Assembly: GCA_041687435.1 (NCBI GenBank)
Contig: JAWLBX010000014.1
Coordinates: 26,460 to 90,459, forward strand
Reading direction: 5' to 3'
From: JACKII01 sp041687435
GTDB lineage: Bacteria > Pseudomonadota > Alphaproteobacteria > Bin95
Length of the DNA: 64,000 nt
Shown piece by piece: positions 57,012-64,000 of the stretch; position 1 is the stretch's first letter; each line of letters opens with the position of its first letter. Position numbers and translations under genes: made by a program. The notes under the pieces are model-generated. The model saw only the letters and a list, made by a program, of their open reading frames with translations. It had not been told where the DNA came from and did not search any database.

Positions 57012-57998
57012 TCAGAACATGCTTTCCAGAACGCGGTCCGGCGGTTTGTGGCCATCGACGAAGGTTTTGATGTTTATAATCACCTTCTCGCCCATCTCGG
57101 TCCGCGCTTCGTGGGTGGAGGACGACATGTGCGGCAACAGCACGCAATTTTCGAGTTCGAGCAATGCCGGGTTCACCGCCGGCTCGTTCTCATAGACATC
57201 CAGCCCGGCACCGCCGATCTGTTTGGCCTCCAGCGCACGCGCCAGCGCAGCCTCGTCGATCACCTCGCCCCTGGACGTGTTCACGATATAGGCGGTCGGC
57301 TTGAGCAGTTCCAGACGACGGGCGTTCAGCAGGTGAAAAGTCGCGGGCGTGCGTGGGCAGTTGATCGAAATGATATCCATCCGGGCCAGCATCTGGTCCA
57401 GGCTTTCCCAATAGGTCGCCTCCAGCTGCCCTTCCAATTCCGCATCGACCCGCCGGCGGTTGTGGTAGTGGATGGAGACGCCAAACGCCTTCGCCCGCCG
57501 CGCCACGGCGGACCCGATCCGCCCCATGCCGATAATGCCGAGCCGTTTGCCATAGACCCGATGGCCCATCAGTTGCGTCGGCGACCAGCCTCGCCATTCG
57601 CCCTTGCGCAGCATACGCTCGCCTTCGGACATGCGGCGCGGCACGGCCAGAATCAGCGCCATGGTCAGGTCGGCGGTGTCGCTGGTCAGTACACCGGGCG
57701 TATTGGTCACGGTCAGGCCGCGGGCGCGGGCGGTCTTGAGGTCGATATGATCGACACCCGCGCCGAAATTCGCCAGCAGTTTCAGATTCGGCCCAGCCTG
57801 CGCCAGCACCTCCCGGTCGATCCGGTCCGTTAGCGTCGGCACCAACACATCCGCCGTTTGTGCCGCCTCAATCAATTGTTGGGTGGACATCGGCTCGTCG
57901 GTCGTGTTCAGACGCGTGTCGAAGAGTTCCATCAGGCGCGTTTCGACCGAGGCTGGCAATTTGCGTGTAACGATGACGATCGGTTTCTTGGGAGCCAT
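57012..57998 (-). CDS. Glyoxylate/hydroxypyruvate reductase (D-2-hydroxyacid dehydrogenase)
   Basis: 328 residues from ATG 57998. NAD(P) loop G-I-I-G-M-G-R-I-G-S-A near 150-160, N-F-G-A-G-V-D-H-I-D, the catalytic Arg in N-T-S-R-G-E-V-I-D-E, Glu in Y-E-N-E-P, and His in L-L-P-H-M-S-S-S-T. H-N-R-R-R after strand 2 suggests NADP(H) preference. Matches the GyaR/glycerate dehydrogenase type. Divergent from an SH3-domain gene. Confidence 0.92.
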   Translation of the reverse strand: MAPKKPIVIVTRKLPASVETRLMELFDTRLNTTDEPMSTQQLIEAAQTADVLVPTLTDRIDREVLAQAGPNLKLLANFGAGVDHIDLKTARARGLTVTNTPGVLTSDTADLTMALILAVPRRMSEGERMLRKGEWRGWSPTQLMGHRVYGKRLGIIGMGRIGSAVARRAKAFGVSIHYHNRRRVDAELEGQLEATYWESLDQMLARMDIISINCPRTPATFHLLNARRLELLKPTAYIVNTSRGEVIDEAALARALEAKQIGGAGLDVYENEPAVNPALLELENCVLLPHMSSSTHEARTEMGEKVIINIKTFVDGHKPPDRVLESMF

Positions 57999-58071
57999 TG
58001 CGGCAAACCTTTTCGATTGCGGCCGGGCCGTCAGCAGAGGAATTCGATGGTCAGCGGATAGCAGGCTAGCA

Positions 58072-58554
58072 GTGTTGTGTCTATGCGTCGGCCTGCTGCT
58101 GTTTGCACCGGCACGCGCGGCCGACAATATCGGGCCGGTTACCGGCTACCCGCTGCCGCGGTTCGTTTCCATCGACCGCAACGAAGCCAACCTGCGCGCC
58201 GGCCCCGGCAGGGAATATCCGATCATTTCCGTCATGCAATGGCGCAACATGCCGGTGAAAATCATCGACGAGTACGACGTCTGGCGCAAAGTGGAGCTGC
58301 ACGACGGCGGTCACGGCTGGCTGCACCGGGTGCTGCTGGATGGGCAGCGCACGTTCCTGATCCAGGGCGAGCCGGTTGCCTTGCGTGACGGGCCGTCGGA
58401 AGACGCCGCCGCCATAGCAACCTTCCAGCCCGGAGTGATCGCCCATCTGGAAAACTGCCCGGCAGCCTGGTGCGAGGTCCGCTATGACCGCTACAGCGGC
58501 TGGGTGCCGCGGGCCTCCGGCTGGGGCATGCTGCCGGGAGAAACCTTGAAATAG
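58072..58554 (+). CDS. Secreted SH3-domain protein
   Basis: At least 160 residues from a GTG at 58072 (AGCAGG upstream). The signal-like core L-C-L-C-V-G-L-L-L-F-A-P-A-R-A is followed by one bacterial SH3 domain (N-L-R-A-G-P-G-R-E-Y-P-I, V-W-R-K-V-E, G-W-L-H) and a second, more diverged one (A-L-R-D-G-P-S-E-D, W-C-E-V-R-Y, G-W-V-P-R). The start is uncertain: the best ribosome site AGAGG precedes an ATG (58046) that reads only four codons, and an in-frame ATG at 57973 would overlap the divergent reductase gene. Probably periplasmic, binding peptidoglycan or metal-like ligands. Confidence 0.75.
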   Translation: MLCLCVGLLLFAPARAADNIGPVTGYPLPRFVSIDRNEANLRAGPGREYPIISVMQWRNMPVKIIDEYDVWRKVELHDGGHGWLHRVLLDGQRTFLIQGEPVALRDGPSEDAAAIATFQPGVIAHLENCPAAWCEVRYDRYSGWVPRASGWGMLPGETLK

Positions 58555-58608
58555 AACCGTATTCCAGGGCTTATCGCCGGCTGCCGCAACCGGCCTGCCC
58601 GTCTGAGG

Positions 58609-59379
58609 CTAACGCGCCGAGTAACCGCCATCCACCGGCATGGCGACGCCAGTGACAAAGCTGGCGTCGTCGCTGGCCAGGAAAGCGGCGACGCTGGCGA
58701 TTTCCTCCGGCTCGCCCAGACGGGCCATCGGGTGGATACTTTCTAGGAACTCCGTTCCGCCTTCAACCGTGCGCGCCTTTTCAGTCATTGGCGTGACGAT
58801 ATATCCGGGGCAGACCGCGTTCACGCGCACACCTTTCGGCCCATACGAGACCGCAAACTGTTTGGTCAGGCCGACCACGCCATGCTTGGCGGCCACATAG
58901 GCGCTGACACCCTCCATATGCGCCGGATCGAGCACGTCATAGGCCGGCGCACGCACCAAACCGTGCAAGCCAGCAACGGAAGCAGTGTTGACGATGGCCC
59001 CGCCACCCGCCGCCGCCATCATCGGGGCTGCGTGCATCAGGCCATAATAAACGCCAGAAAGGTTGACTTCCGTCGTCCGGTCCCAGCCGAACCCGCTGCC
59101 GACACCCGCATTGTTCATCAGCACGTGCAGGCCACCCAGATCCTTGGCCGCCCGCTGCAGTGCGGCCTTGACGGCCTCGCTGTCGGTCACGTCGAGACCA
59201 AGACCGATGGCTTTCGCGCCCGCCTCCTCGACGCGTGCGGCGGTCGCCTGCGCTCCCTGTTCGTCAATGTCGGCGCACAGCACCGCCGAGCCCTCGCTCG
59301 CCAGCCTAATTGCCATTTGCCGGCCGATGCCGGAGCCGGCGCCGGTCACCACCGACACCTTGTTGGAAAAACGGGCCAT
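58609..59379 (-). CDS. Short-chain dehydrogenase/reductase
   Basis: 256 residues. T-G-A-G-S-G-I-G-R-Q nucleotide loop, D-I-D after strand 2 (NAD preference), N-N-A-G-V-G-S near 88, the catalytic Ser in N-T-A-S-V-A-G, Tyr/Lys in Y-V-A-A-K-H-G, V-N-A-V-C-P-G-Y-I and the C-terminal F-V-T-G-V-A-M-P-V-D-G-G-Y. The catalytic Tyr comes about 12 residues later than usual because of an insert (A-P-A-Y-D-V-L-D-P-A-H). Classical SDR with unknown substrate. Divergent from the TauE gene. Confidence 0.92.
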   Translation of the reverse strand: MARFSNKVSVVTGAGSGIGRQMAIRLASEGSAVLCADIDEQGAQATAARVEEAGAKAIGLGLDVTDSEAVKAALQRAAKDLGGLHVLMNNAGVGSGFGWDRTTEVNLSGVYYGLMHAAPMMAAAGGGAIVNTASVAGLHGLVRAPAYDVLDPAHMEGVSAYVAAKHGVVGLTKQFAVSYGPKGVRVNAVCPGYIVTPMTEKARTVEGGTEFLESIHPMARLGEPEEIASVAAFLASDDASFVTGVAMPVDGGYSAR

Positions 59380-59491
59380 GGGGTTCTCCTCAGGTTGCTA
59401 CGTCATTTTACTTATGCCGGATCGTAACGCCCGCTGTTAGGATGGACCATTCCTTTCCGTAGCCGCGGCCACAAGGACCGGCTTTCACACG

Positions 59492-60262
59492 ATGCTGGAA
59501 GGGTTCGACCTGACGGTCGGGCCGGAATGGATCGCCCTGATCGGCGCTGCGGCATTCGCAGGCGGTTTCATCCGTGGCTTTGTCGGGTTTGGCGGCGCGG
59601 TACTGCTGATCCTGGCCGTCAGCGCCGTAATCGGCCCGCGGGAGGCGGTGGCCATCGCCGCACTGTCGGGCCTGCCGCCGATGCTGCAACTGCTGCCCGC
59701 AGCCGTGCGGGAGGCAGACCGCTCGTTCGCCGTGCCCTACGGGTTGGCCTCGTTCATCGGCGCGCCGCTCGGCACCTGGATGCTGGTCAGCATCGACCCG
59801 GACATGATGAAGATCGCCATCGCGGTCTTCGTTCTCGCCATGGTGCTGGTATTGCAGCGCAGCGGCGGCCTCCGTATCGGCAGCAATCGGCTGGCCTTTG
59901 CCGGTGCCGGAGCAGTCGCCGGCTGGATTCAGGGCATCGCCGGCGTGGCCGGGCCGCCAACGGTCGCCATCGCACTCGCCCGCGGCGGCACGGTGCAGCA
60001 GCAGCGGGCCAACGTGATCGGCGCAATCACGCCGCTCAATTTCTGCGCACTGCCGCCGCTTTGGTGGTATGGCCTGTTCACGCGCGAGGTGGTGCTGCTC
60101 GCCCTGCTGTTAATCCCGCTTTACAGCTTGGGCACCTGGCTGGGGCAGCGTTATTTTTCGGAACAGGGCCAGCGCTTCTACCGCAAGGCCGCACTGGCGG
60201 CGTTGAGCGCCATCGGTCTTCTGACGCTGGCGATCGGAGTCCGGGATTATGTGACAGCGTGA
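59492..60262 (+). CDS. TauE/SafE-family sulfite exporter-like permease
   Basis: 256 residues, eight predicted helices in two repeats. G-F-I-R-G-F-V-G-F-G-G-A-V-L near 26-39 and the second-half counterpart A-G-W-I-Q-G-I-A-G-V-A-G-P-P-T-V-A near 143-159 are the two diagnostic glycine-rich turns. Proteins of this family export sulfite, sulfoacetate or other small organic anions. No sulfur metabolism genes adjoin it, so the substrate is open. Its stop is three bases from the convergent nitronate monooxygenase stop. Confidence 0.9.
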   Translation: MLEGFDLTVGPEWIALIGAAAFAGGFIRGFVGFGGAVLLILAVSAVIGPREAVAIAALSGLPPMLQLLPAAVREADRSFAVPYGLASFIGAPLGTWMLVSIDPDMMKIAIAVFVLAMVLVLQRSGGLRIGSNRLAFAGAGAVAGWIQGIAGVAGPPTVAIALARGGTVQQQRANVIGAITPLNFCALPPLWWYGLFTREVVLLALLLIPLYSLGTWLGQRYFSEQGQRFYRKAALAALSAIGLLTLAIGVRDYVTA

Positions 60263-60265
60263 CGG

Positions 60266-61369
60266 TTAAATCCGCTTCAGCCGGTCCAACGCCTCTCGCG
60301 TCGTCTCCACCAACTCCACGAAGATTTCGGCGGCGGGCCGGCGCCTGGTAATCATGCCCGCGCCCTGGCCGCCCGCGTTCATGGTGATCTCGTAGCGGCC
60401 GGCGGCCATGGCGGCCTCCTTGAAGTCCTCCATCAGAACGCGCTGGTGCGGCGTCGGCAGCGCCGGCAGGCCACTGTCGGCCCATGCCTGTGCCACCTCG
60501 TTGTTGACGGCCCGCACGGTCTTGCCAGTCCAGTAGGGCGAGACGCGCATGTCGCCGGTGGACGCGCCAACGATCTGATCCTTCAGGGCATCGGGCAGAC
60601 CGCCCTCGTCCGCCACCAGAAATGCCGTGCCGACCCAGGCGCCTTGCGCCCCCAGCGCCAGCGCGGCCGCCACGCCGCGGCCATCGGTGATGCCGCCCGC
60701 GCCCAGCACGGGAATGTCGCCCGCCGCATCCACCACCTGCGGCAGCAGGGCGAAGCTGGCGACATTACCGGTGTGGCCGCCGCCCTCCGTCCCCTGCGCG
60801 ACGATGCAATCCACCCCGGCCTTGACCTGACGCAGCGCATTGCGGGGGGAGCCGCAAAGACCCATCACAGTCATGCCGATCTCGCGCGCCTGCGGCACGA
60901 CAATGGCCGGATCGCCGAGCCCCGCCGCGAACACCGGCACCCGCTCGTTCAACGTCACCTCGATCTGCTGCGCGATCAACTCAGCGGAAATCACATGGTC
61001 GTGCTGGAACGGCTGTTCCGGCAGATTGAACCGGCGGTGCAGTGCCTCCAGAAACGCCCAGTGTTCCGGATGGTTGTCGCGGATTTCCTGGCGCACCGCG
61101 GCGCGGGAACCGGGCGCGACCTTGAGGGAGGCCGGCAACAGCAGATCGACGCCGAACGGCTTGTCGGTCAGCCGCCGCACATCGCGGATACGGTTCTCCA
61201 CCTCCCGCGGCGCCAGATTGGAACACCCCAACACACCCAGCCCGCCAGCATTGGAGACCGCCGCCACCAGCGCCGGCGGCGTCGCCATGCCCCAGGAACC
61301 CATGCCGGCCAGCACGATGGGATATTCGATTTCCAACAGGTCGCAGAGCGGTGTGTGGAGACTGGTCAT
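60266..61369 (-). CDS. Nitronate monooxygenase / 2-nitropropane dioxygenase family
   Basis: 367 residues from ATG 61369 with AGGAAA eight bases upstream. FMN TIM barrel: P-I-V-L-A-G-M-G near 17, V-S-N-A-G-G-L-G-V-L-G, the C-I-V-A-Q-G-T-E-G-G-G-H-T-G motif containing the catalytic His region near 190-205, and V-L-G-A-G-G-I-T-D-G-R-G-V-A-A-A-L-A-L-G. G-T-E-G-G-G-H-T-G supports class I/II NMO. Oxidises alkyl nitronates such as propionate-3-nitronate, or acts as a related flavin reductase. Confidence 0.9.
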   Translation of the reverse strand: MTSLHTPLCDLLEIEYPIVLAGMGSWGMATPPALVAAVSNAGGLGVLGCSNLAPREVENRIRDVRRLTDKPFGVDLLLPASLKVAPGSRAAVRQEIRDNHPEHWAFLEALHRRFNLPEQPFQHDHVISAELIAQQIEVTLNERVPVFAAGLGDPAIVVPQAREIGMTVMGLCGSPRNALRQVKAGVDCIVAQGTEGGGHTGNVASFALLPQVVDAAGDIPVLGAGGITDGRGVAAALALGAQGAWVGTAFLVADEGGLPDALKDQIVGASTGDMRVSPYWTGKTVRAVNNEVAQAWADSGLPALPTPHQRVLMEDFKEAAMAAGRYEITMNAGGQGAGMITRRRPAAEIFVELVETTREALDRLKRI

Positions 61370-61474
61370 GGGCGGTTTCCTGGCGTTTCTGTTTGGCATC
61401 ACGCTTTATAGCTTTCCCGGACGGTACGCAGCGCCGATCCGGGGGCTCTTTGGGGAGGCGTGCACCGACGGAGA

Positions 61475-61502
61475 CCCCGGATAGGCCTTCGGCCTTCCGG
61501 GG
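61475..61502. repeat. Intergenic GC-rich palindrome
   Basis: CCCCGG (61475-61480) pairs with CCGGGG (61497-61502), with an inner GGCC/GGCC stem and TTC loop. Further out, GGAGACCCC (from 61470) is partly complementary to TTGGGGTC (61513-61520). It sits in the 150 bases between the nitronate monooxygenase and Ldh-type genes, and could be a REP-like element or terminator. Confidence 0.55.
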
Positions 61503-61519
61503 AAGCAGGATGCTTGGGG

Positions 61520-62548
61520 TCAGGCTCCGGCTGCAATCCCCCGCACCTCCTCCACCAGCGCCTTCGGCAGCACCGCACCCTCCTTCGGAACGCGGGCGCG
61601 GTTGGCGAGGCGGCGGTCGCCCGGCAGGCGGGCGTCGCCGTCGGCGAGGATCATGCCGAACAGGGTTTCCACCCGCTCCAGAAAGGCGTCGGCGCCGAAC
61701 GCATCCGGGTCCATCGCGATCACCAGATGGCCGGCATGGCTGGGGCCGCCATGGCCCTGGTATTCCGCATCGGCCTCAAACGAGAACTGGCCGCCGGAAA
61801 GGCCTGCCGCCAGGATTTCCACCATCATAGAAATCGCGGCACCTTTGTAGCCGCCAAAGGCCAATTGGACGCCCTTCAGCACCTCGTTCGGGTCGGTGGT
61901 CGGCAGACCGTCCGGGCCGAGGCCGAACCCCTCCGGCACGGAATGGCCGTCGCGAGCCGCAATCATGATCTCACCGCGCGCCGCTGCACTCGACGCCTGG
62001 TCCCAGACCATCGGCGCCCGGCTGTCCGGCCGCGGGCAGGCAAAGCTCATCGGGTTGGTGCCATAGAGCCGCCTTGTGCCGCCCGCGGGTGCCACGAAGG
62101 CGCGGGAGTTGACGAAGCTCATCGCCAGCAACCCCTGCTGCGCCAGCGGCTCCACATCGGGCCAGAGGGCGGCGAAATGGGCGGAATTACGGATCGCCAT
62201 GGCGGCAATCCCCTGCTCCCGCGCCACCTGGGCCAGCATCGGCCGGCCGCGCGCCATCGCCAACGGCGCCAGGCCACGGTCGCCATCGACGAACACCACG
62301 CCCGGCGCCCGGCGCTCGACAATCGGTTTGGCGTCGCCCTTGCTGTCGCCGGCCTTCAACGCCGCGCAATAGCCTGGCACGCGGAAGACGCCATGGCTGG
62401 CGCAACCGTCCCGCTCCGCCCGTGTGACCACATCGGCCACGGCATCGGCATTGGGCTGGTCCGCACCCGAGGCCCGAAGTGCGGCCACCGTCAGCGACCG
62501 CACCTCGTCGAGTGTCATGGTAACGGTGTCGCCGGCCGGCTGGTTCAT
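61520..62548 (-). CDS. Ldh-family (malate/L-lactate/ureidoglycolate-type) dehydrogenase
   Basis: 342 residues from ATG 62548, overlapping the stop of the hydrolase gene (ATGA). Ldh_2 family, not the Rossmann LDH fold: A-E-R-D-G-C-A-S-H-G-V-F-R-V-P-G-Y near 44-60, R-N-S-A-H-F-A-A-L near 115, Y-G-T-N-P-M-S-F-A-C-P-R near 157, P-L/F-G-G-Y-K-G-A-A-I-S-M-M near 247. NAD(P)-dependent oxidation of 2-hydroxy acids or reduction of cyclic imines (Delta1-piperideine-2-carboxylate) are known activities. The S-H-G catalytic histidine is present. Confidence 0.92.
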   Translation of the reverse strand: MNQPAGDTVTMTLDEVRSLTVAALRASGADQPNADAVADVVTRAERDGCASHGVFRVPGYCAALKAGDSKGDAKPIVERRAPGVVFVDGDRGLAPLAMARGRPMLAQVAREQGIAAMAIRNSAHFAALWPDVEPLAQQGLLAMSFVNSRAFVAPAGGTRRLYGTNPMSFACPRPDSRAPMVWDQASSAAARGEIMIAARDGHSVPEGFGLGPDGLPTTDPNEVLKGVQLAFGGYKGAAISMMVEILAAGLSGGQFSFEADAEYQGHGGPSHAGHLVIAMDPDAFGADAFLERVETLFGMILADGDARLPGDRRLANRARVPKEGAVLPKALVEEVRGIAAGA

Positions 62549-63435
62549 GCCGTGCGCTCGCGCGCCCAGTGGCCCAGCTTGGCAATGGCGTCCTGACCTT
62601 CCGAGAGCATGGGCGCGAACAAGTGCCAGACGTGGGGCATCTGATCCCAAACCTCCAAGGTGACGTCCACACCTTCGCCTCGCGCCTTGTCCGCAATACG
62701 GGTCGAGTCGGACAGGAGGATTTCGGCGGACCCAACCTGGATTAGCATTGGCGGCAGGCCGGAAAGGTCGGCATAAAGCGGCGAGACCAGCGGGTTCCGC
62801 ACATCCGTGCCGCTGCGGTAGAGGCCAGCGAACCAATGCAGGCCGTCCTCCGCCACCATCGGATCTTCCGCCGCCTTGGTCTTGATGGTCTCGCCCGTGC
62901 CTTCCAGATCGACCCAGGGAGAGATCGGGACGGAACAGGCCGGCAGGCGGATGCCACGGTCGCGCAAGGCCACCTGGGTTGCGATGGTAAGACCGCCACC
63001 GGCGCTATCGCCCATGATGGCCATCCGGGCGGGGTTGCCGCCCTCGGCAAGCATCCATTGCCAGGCCGCCACGGCATCTTCGACAGCCGCCGGGAACGGG
63101 GCTTCCGGGCCCATGCGGTAGTCGATCACCAGGCAGCGGCCATCCACAGCCTTGGCAAGGTTGTAAGCCAGATTGCGATGGCTATGCAGCGAGCCGATGA
63201 CATAGCCGCCGCCATGCAGATACAACACCTGCCGGTTCGGATTGGCGCCCGATGCAGATACCCATTCCGCCGGCCGCCCGGCGACCGTCACAGTCTCGAC
63301 GATGGCCCCGGCAGGCGGAGGCATCTTGTCACCCAACTCATCGATACGGGCACGCATGGCCTCGACGGTTTTCGGGTCGGGCTGCGGGCGTTCGCGCAGC
63401 AGGGTAACGAGCTTTGCAAGTTGTTCCTGGCTCAT
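62545..63435 (-). CDS. Alpha/beta hydrolase, hormone-sensitive lipase (HSL) family
   Basis: 296 residues. Oxyanion motif H-G-G-G-Y-V-I-G-S near 72-80, nucleophile elbow G-D-S-A-G-G-G near 144-150, acid D and base H in the C-terminal part (V-T-L-E-V-W-D-Q-M-P-H-V-W-H). The start ATG 63435 is well placed. Typical bacterial carboxylesterase of family IV, cytoplasmic. Translationally coupled to the Ldh-type dehydrogenase, so an ester or lactone of its hydroxy acid may be the substrate (inference). A perfect 12-bp palindrome lies 62 bases upstream. Confidence 0.93.
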   Translation of the reverse strand: MSQEQLAKLVTLLRERPQPDPKTVEAMRARIDELGDKMPPPAGAIVETVTVAGRPAEWVSASGANPNRQVLYLHGGGYVIGSLHSHRNLAYNLAKAVDGRCLVIDYRMGPEAPFPAAVEDAVAAWQWMLAEGGNPARMAIMGDSAGGGLTIATQVALRDRGIRLPACSVPISPWVDLEGTGETIKTKAAEDPMVAEDGLHWFAGLYRSGTDVRNPLVSPLYADLSGLPPMLIQVGSAEILLSDSTRIADKARGEGVDVTLEVWDQMPHVWHLFAPMLSEGQDAIAKLGHWARERTA

Positions 63436-63496
63436 GGCAGGGCACTCCCGGGCAATGGATGGATCAGTCTTGCCTGGCAGTTTGCCCGCTTCGTCG

Positions 63497-63508
63497 TTGC
63501 CTAGGCAA
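63497..63508. repeat. Perfect palindrome TTGCCTAGGCAA
   Basis: A 12-bp perfect palindrome 62-73 bases upstream of the hydrolase start codon, in the 172-base gap before it. Position and symmetry suit a repressor site for the hydrolase-dehydrogenase operon. Confidence 0.4.
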
Positions 63509-63607
63509 TGGACTTAAGTTCCTCGCCGGACAACAGCCACGGTAATACATTCCCCTGAATTGAGACATGGCCAGACGCGGCAGGCCTGTCGGAAGCGGCA
63601 GCAGGCT

Positions 63608-64000
63608 TTAGGTGAAAGCCATATCGCTGTCGAATGCAAACCCCTGCGCATTCTCGACCGTCACCTCGGCAATGGCCGGAGTTGGTGGATAGTTGACGGC
63701 GATGTCGCCATCACTGAACCTCAGGTATTCGATGCCCGTCAGCAGGTTGGTGCCTTCGCCGCCGACGGTATCGGTCACCTGCATGGTCAGCCCATCCGCC
63801 AGATAGCTCAGCAGGTAATCCGCCGCCGCGCCGGCAAAGACCGCGGTATCGGTGCCATTGCCGCCGTCGAGCCTGTCATTGCCGAGGCCGCCGGTCAGCA
63901 AGTCATCGCCATCCATGCCGAGGATGATGTCGTCGCCGGCGTTGCCGTTCAACTCGTTGGCGCCGGCATTGCCGGTGATGTGGTTGTCGTAGCGGTTGGC
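63608..64000 (-). CDS. RTX (haemolysin-type Ca2+-binding repeat) protein, C-terminal part
   Basis: The frame is open to the window edge (131 codons seen). It contains glycine/aspartate nonapeptide repeats: G-N-A-G-D-D-I-I, G-M-D-G-D-D-L-L-T-G, G-L-G-N-D-R-L-D-G, then F-A-G-A-A-A-D-Y and L-R-F-S-D-G-D-I-A-V near the end. Ca2+-binding parallel beta-rolls with an uncleaved C-terminal signal are typical of type I secretion substrates. The short hydrophobic C-terminus (A-F-D-S-D-M-A-F-T) fits. Upstream domains lie outside the window. Confidence 0.9.
   Translation of the reverse strand, partial: ANRYDNHITGNAGANELNGNAGDDIILGMDGDDLLTGGLGNDRLDGGNGTDTAVFAGAAADYLLSYLADGLTMQVTDTVGGEGTNLLTGIEYLRFSDGDIAVNYPPTPAIAEVTVENAQGFAFDSDMAFT

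Noticed and set aside
1..64000. CRISPR arrays, insertion sequences, prophage genes, tRNA or rRNA genes
   Set aside because: No spaced direct repeats, transposase, integrase or phage motifs, and no tRNA-like cloverleaf or rRNA sequence was recognised on either strand.

Overview
The window is 64 kb of GC-rich DNA, densely coded on both strands. It has many ATGA stop/start overlaps, no insertion sequence, CRISPR array, rRNA or tRNA that I can recognise, and only a few real intergenic regions. Gene content points to an alphaproteobacterium, probably a Rhodospirillales-like, perhaps marine or salt-exposed heterotroph. The pointers are an RpoH promoter of the alphaproteobacterial type (CTTG-N17-CCTATTT) with a ROSE-like thermometer before hsp20, a glyoxylate reductase gene divergent from an SH3 gene, a BCCT osmolyte carrier, and a complete Mrp Na+/H+ antiporter. 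The exact taxon cannot be read from the sequence.

Layout. 1-1731: end of a 3-hydroxyisobutyrate-dehydrogenase-family gene, a NIPSNAP gene and an F420-type (LLM) oxidoreductase. 2029-4184: universal stress protein plus BCCT transporter, closed by a strong terminator. 4205-7921: hsp20 with its heat-control region, a GSA-type aminotransferase, an aberrant M19 dipeptidase and a peptidoglycan-binding protein. 7974-12684: a short exopolysaccharide operon (sugar transferase, O-antigen ligase-like polymerase, ManC, GDP-mannose dehydrogenase), then EttA. 14499-23948: a two-armed divergent cluster of transglutaminase-like, circularly permuted ATP-grasp, alpha-E and DUF2126 proteins, which looks like an uncharacterised peptide-ligase system. 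23995-30675: anion transporter, branched-chain amino acid type ABC importer (five genes) and nitroreductase. 30739-35829: RND efflux pair with a divergent TetR regulator. 35968-38084: a small dehydrogenase subunit followed by a frameshifted GMC oxidoreductase.

38118-52623 holds two ion/carbon systems. A LysR regulator is divergent from dabB-dabA (energy-coupled inorganic carbon uptake). On the opposite strand runs a nine-gene operon, mrpA-B-C-D-E-F-G(usp), then a sensor kinase and an NtrC-family sigma54 activator. Upstream of mrpA I find a near-consensus sigma54 -24/-12 promoter and, about 97 and 131 bp upstream of the expected start, two GTTCA-N6-TGAAC palindromes spaced like NtrC enhancers. 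This suggests a closed regulatory loop in which the kinase/activator pair at the end of the operon switches on the antiporter.

52993-64000 is a mixed housekeeping/accessory region: small membrane protein, SOUL haem-binding lipoprotein, DUF302 protein, TauD dioxygenase, YchF, glyoxylate/hydroxypyruvate reductase, SH3 protein, SDR, TauE permease, nitronate monooxygenase, Ldh-type dehydrogenase, alpha/beta hydrolase, and the C-terminal end of an RTX repeat protein that runs off the window. Two small genes missed by length filters (52993-53112 and 54819-54953) overlap the stop codons of their upstream genes.
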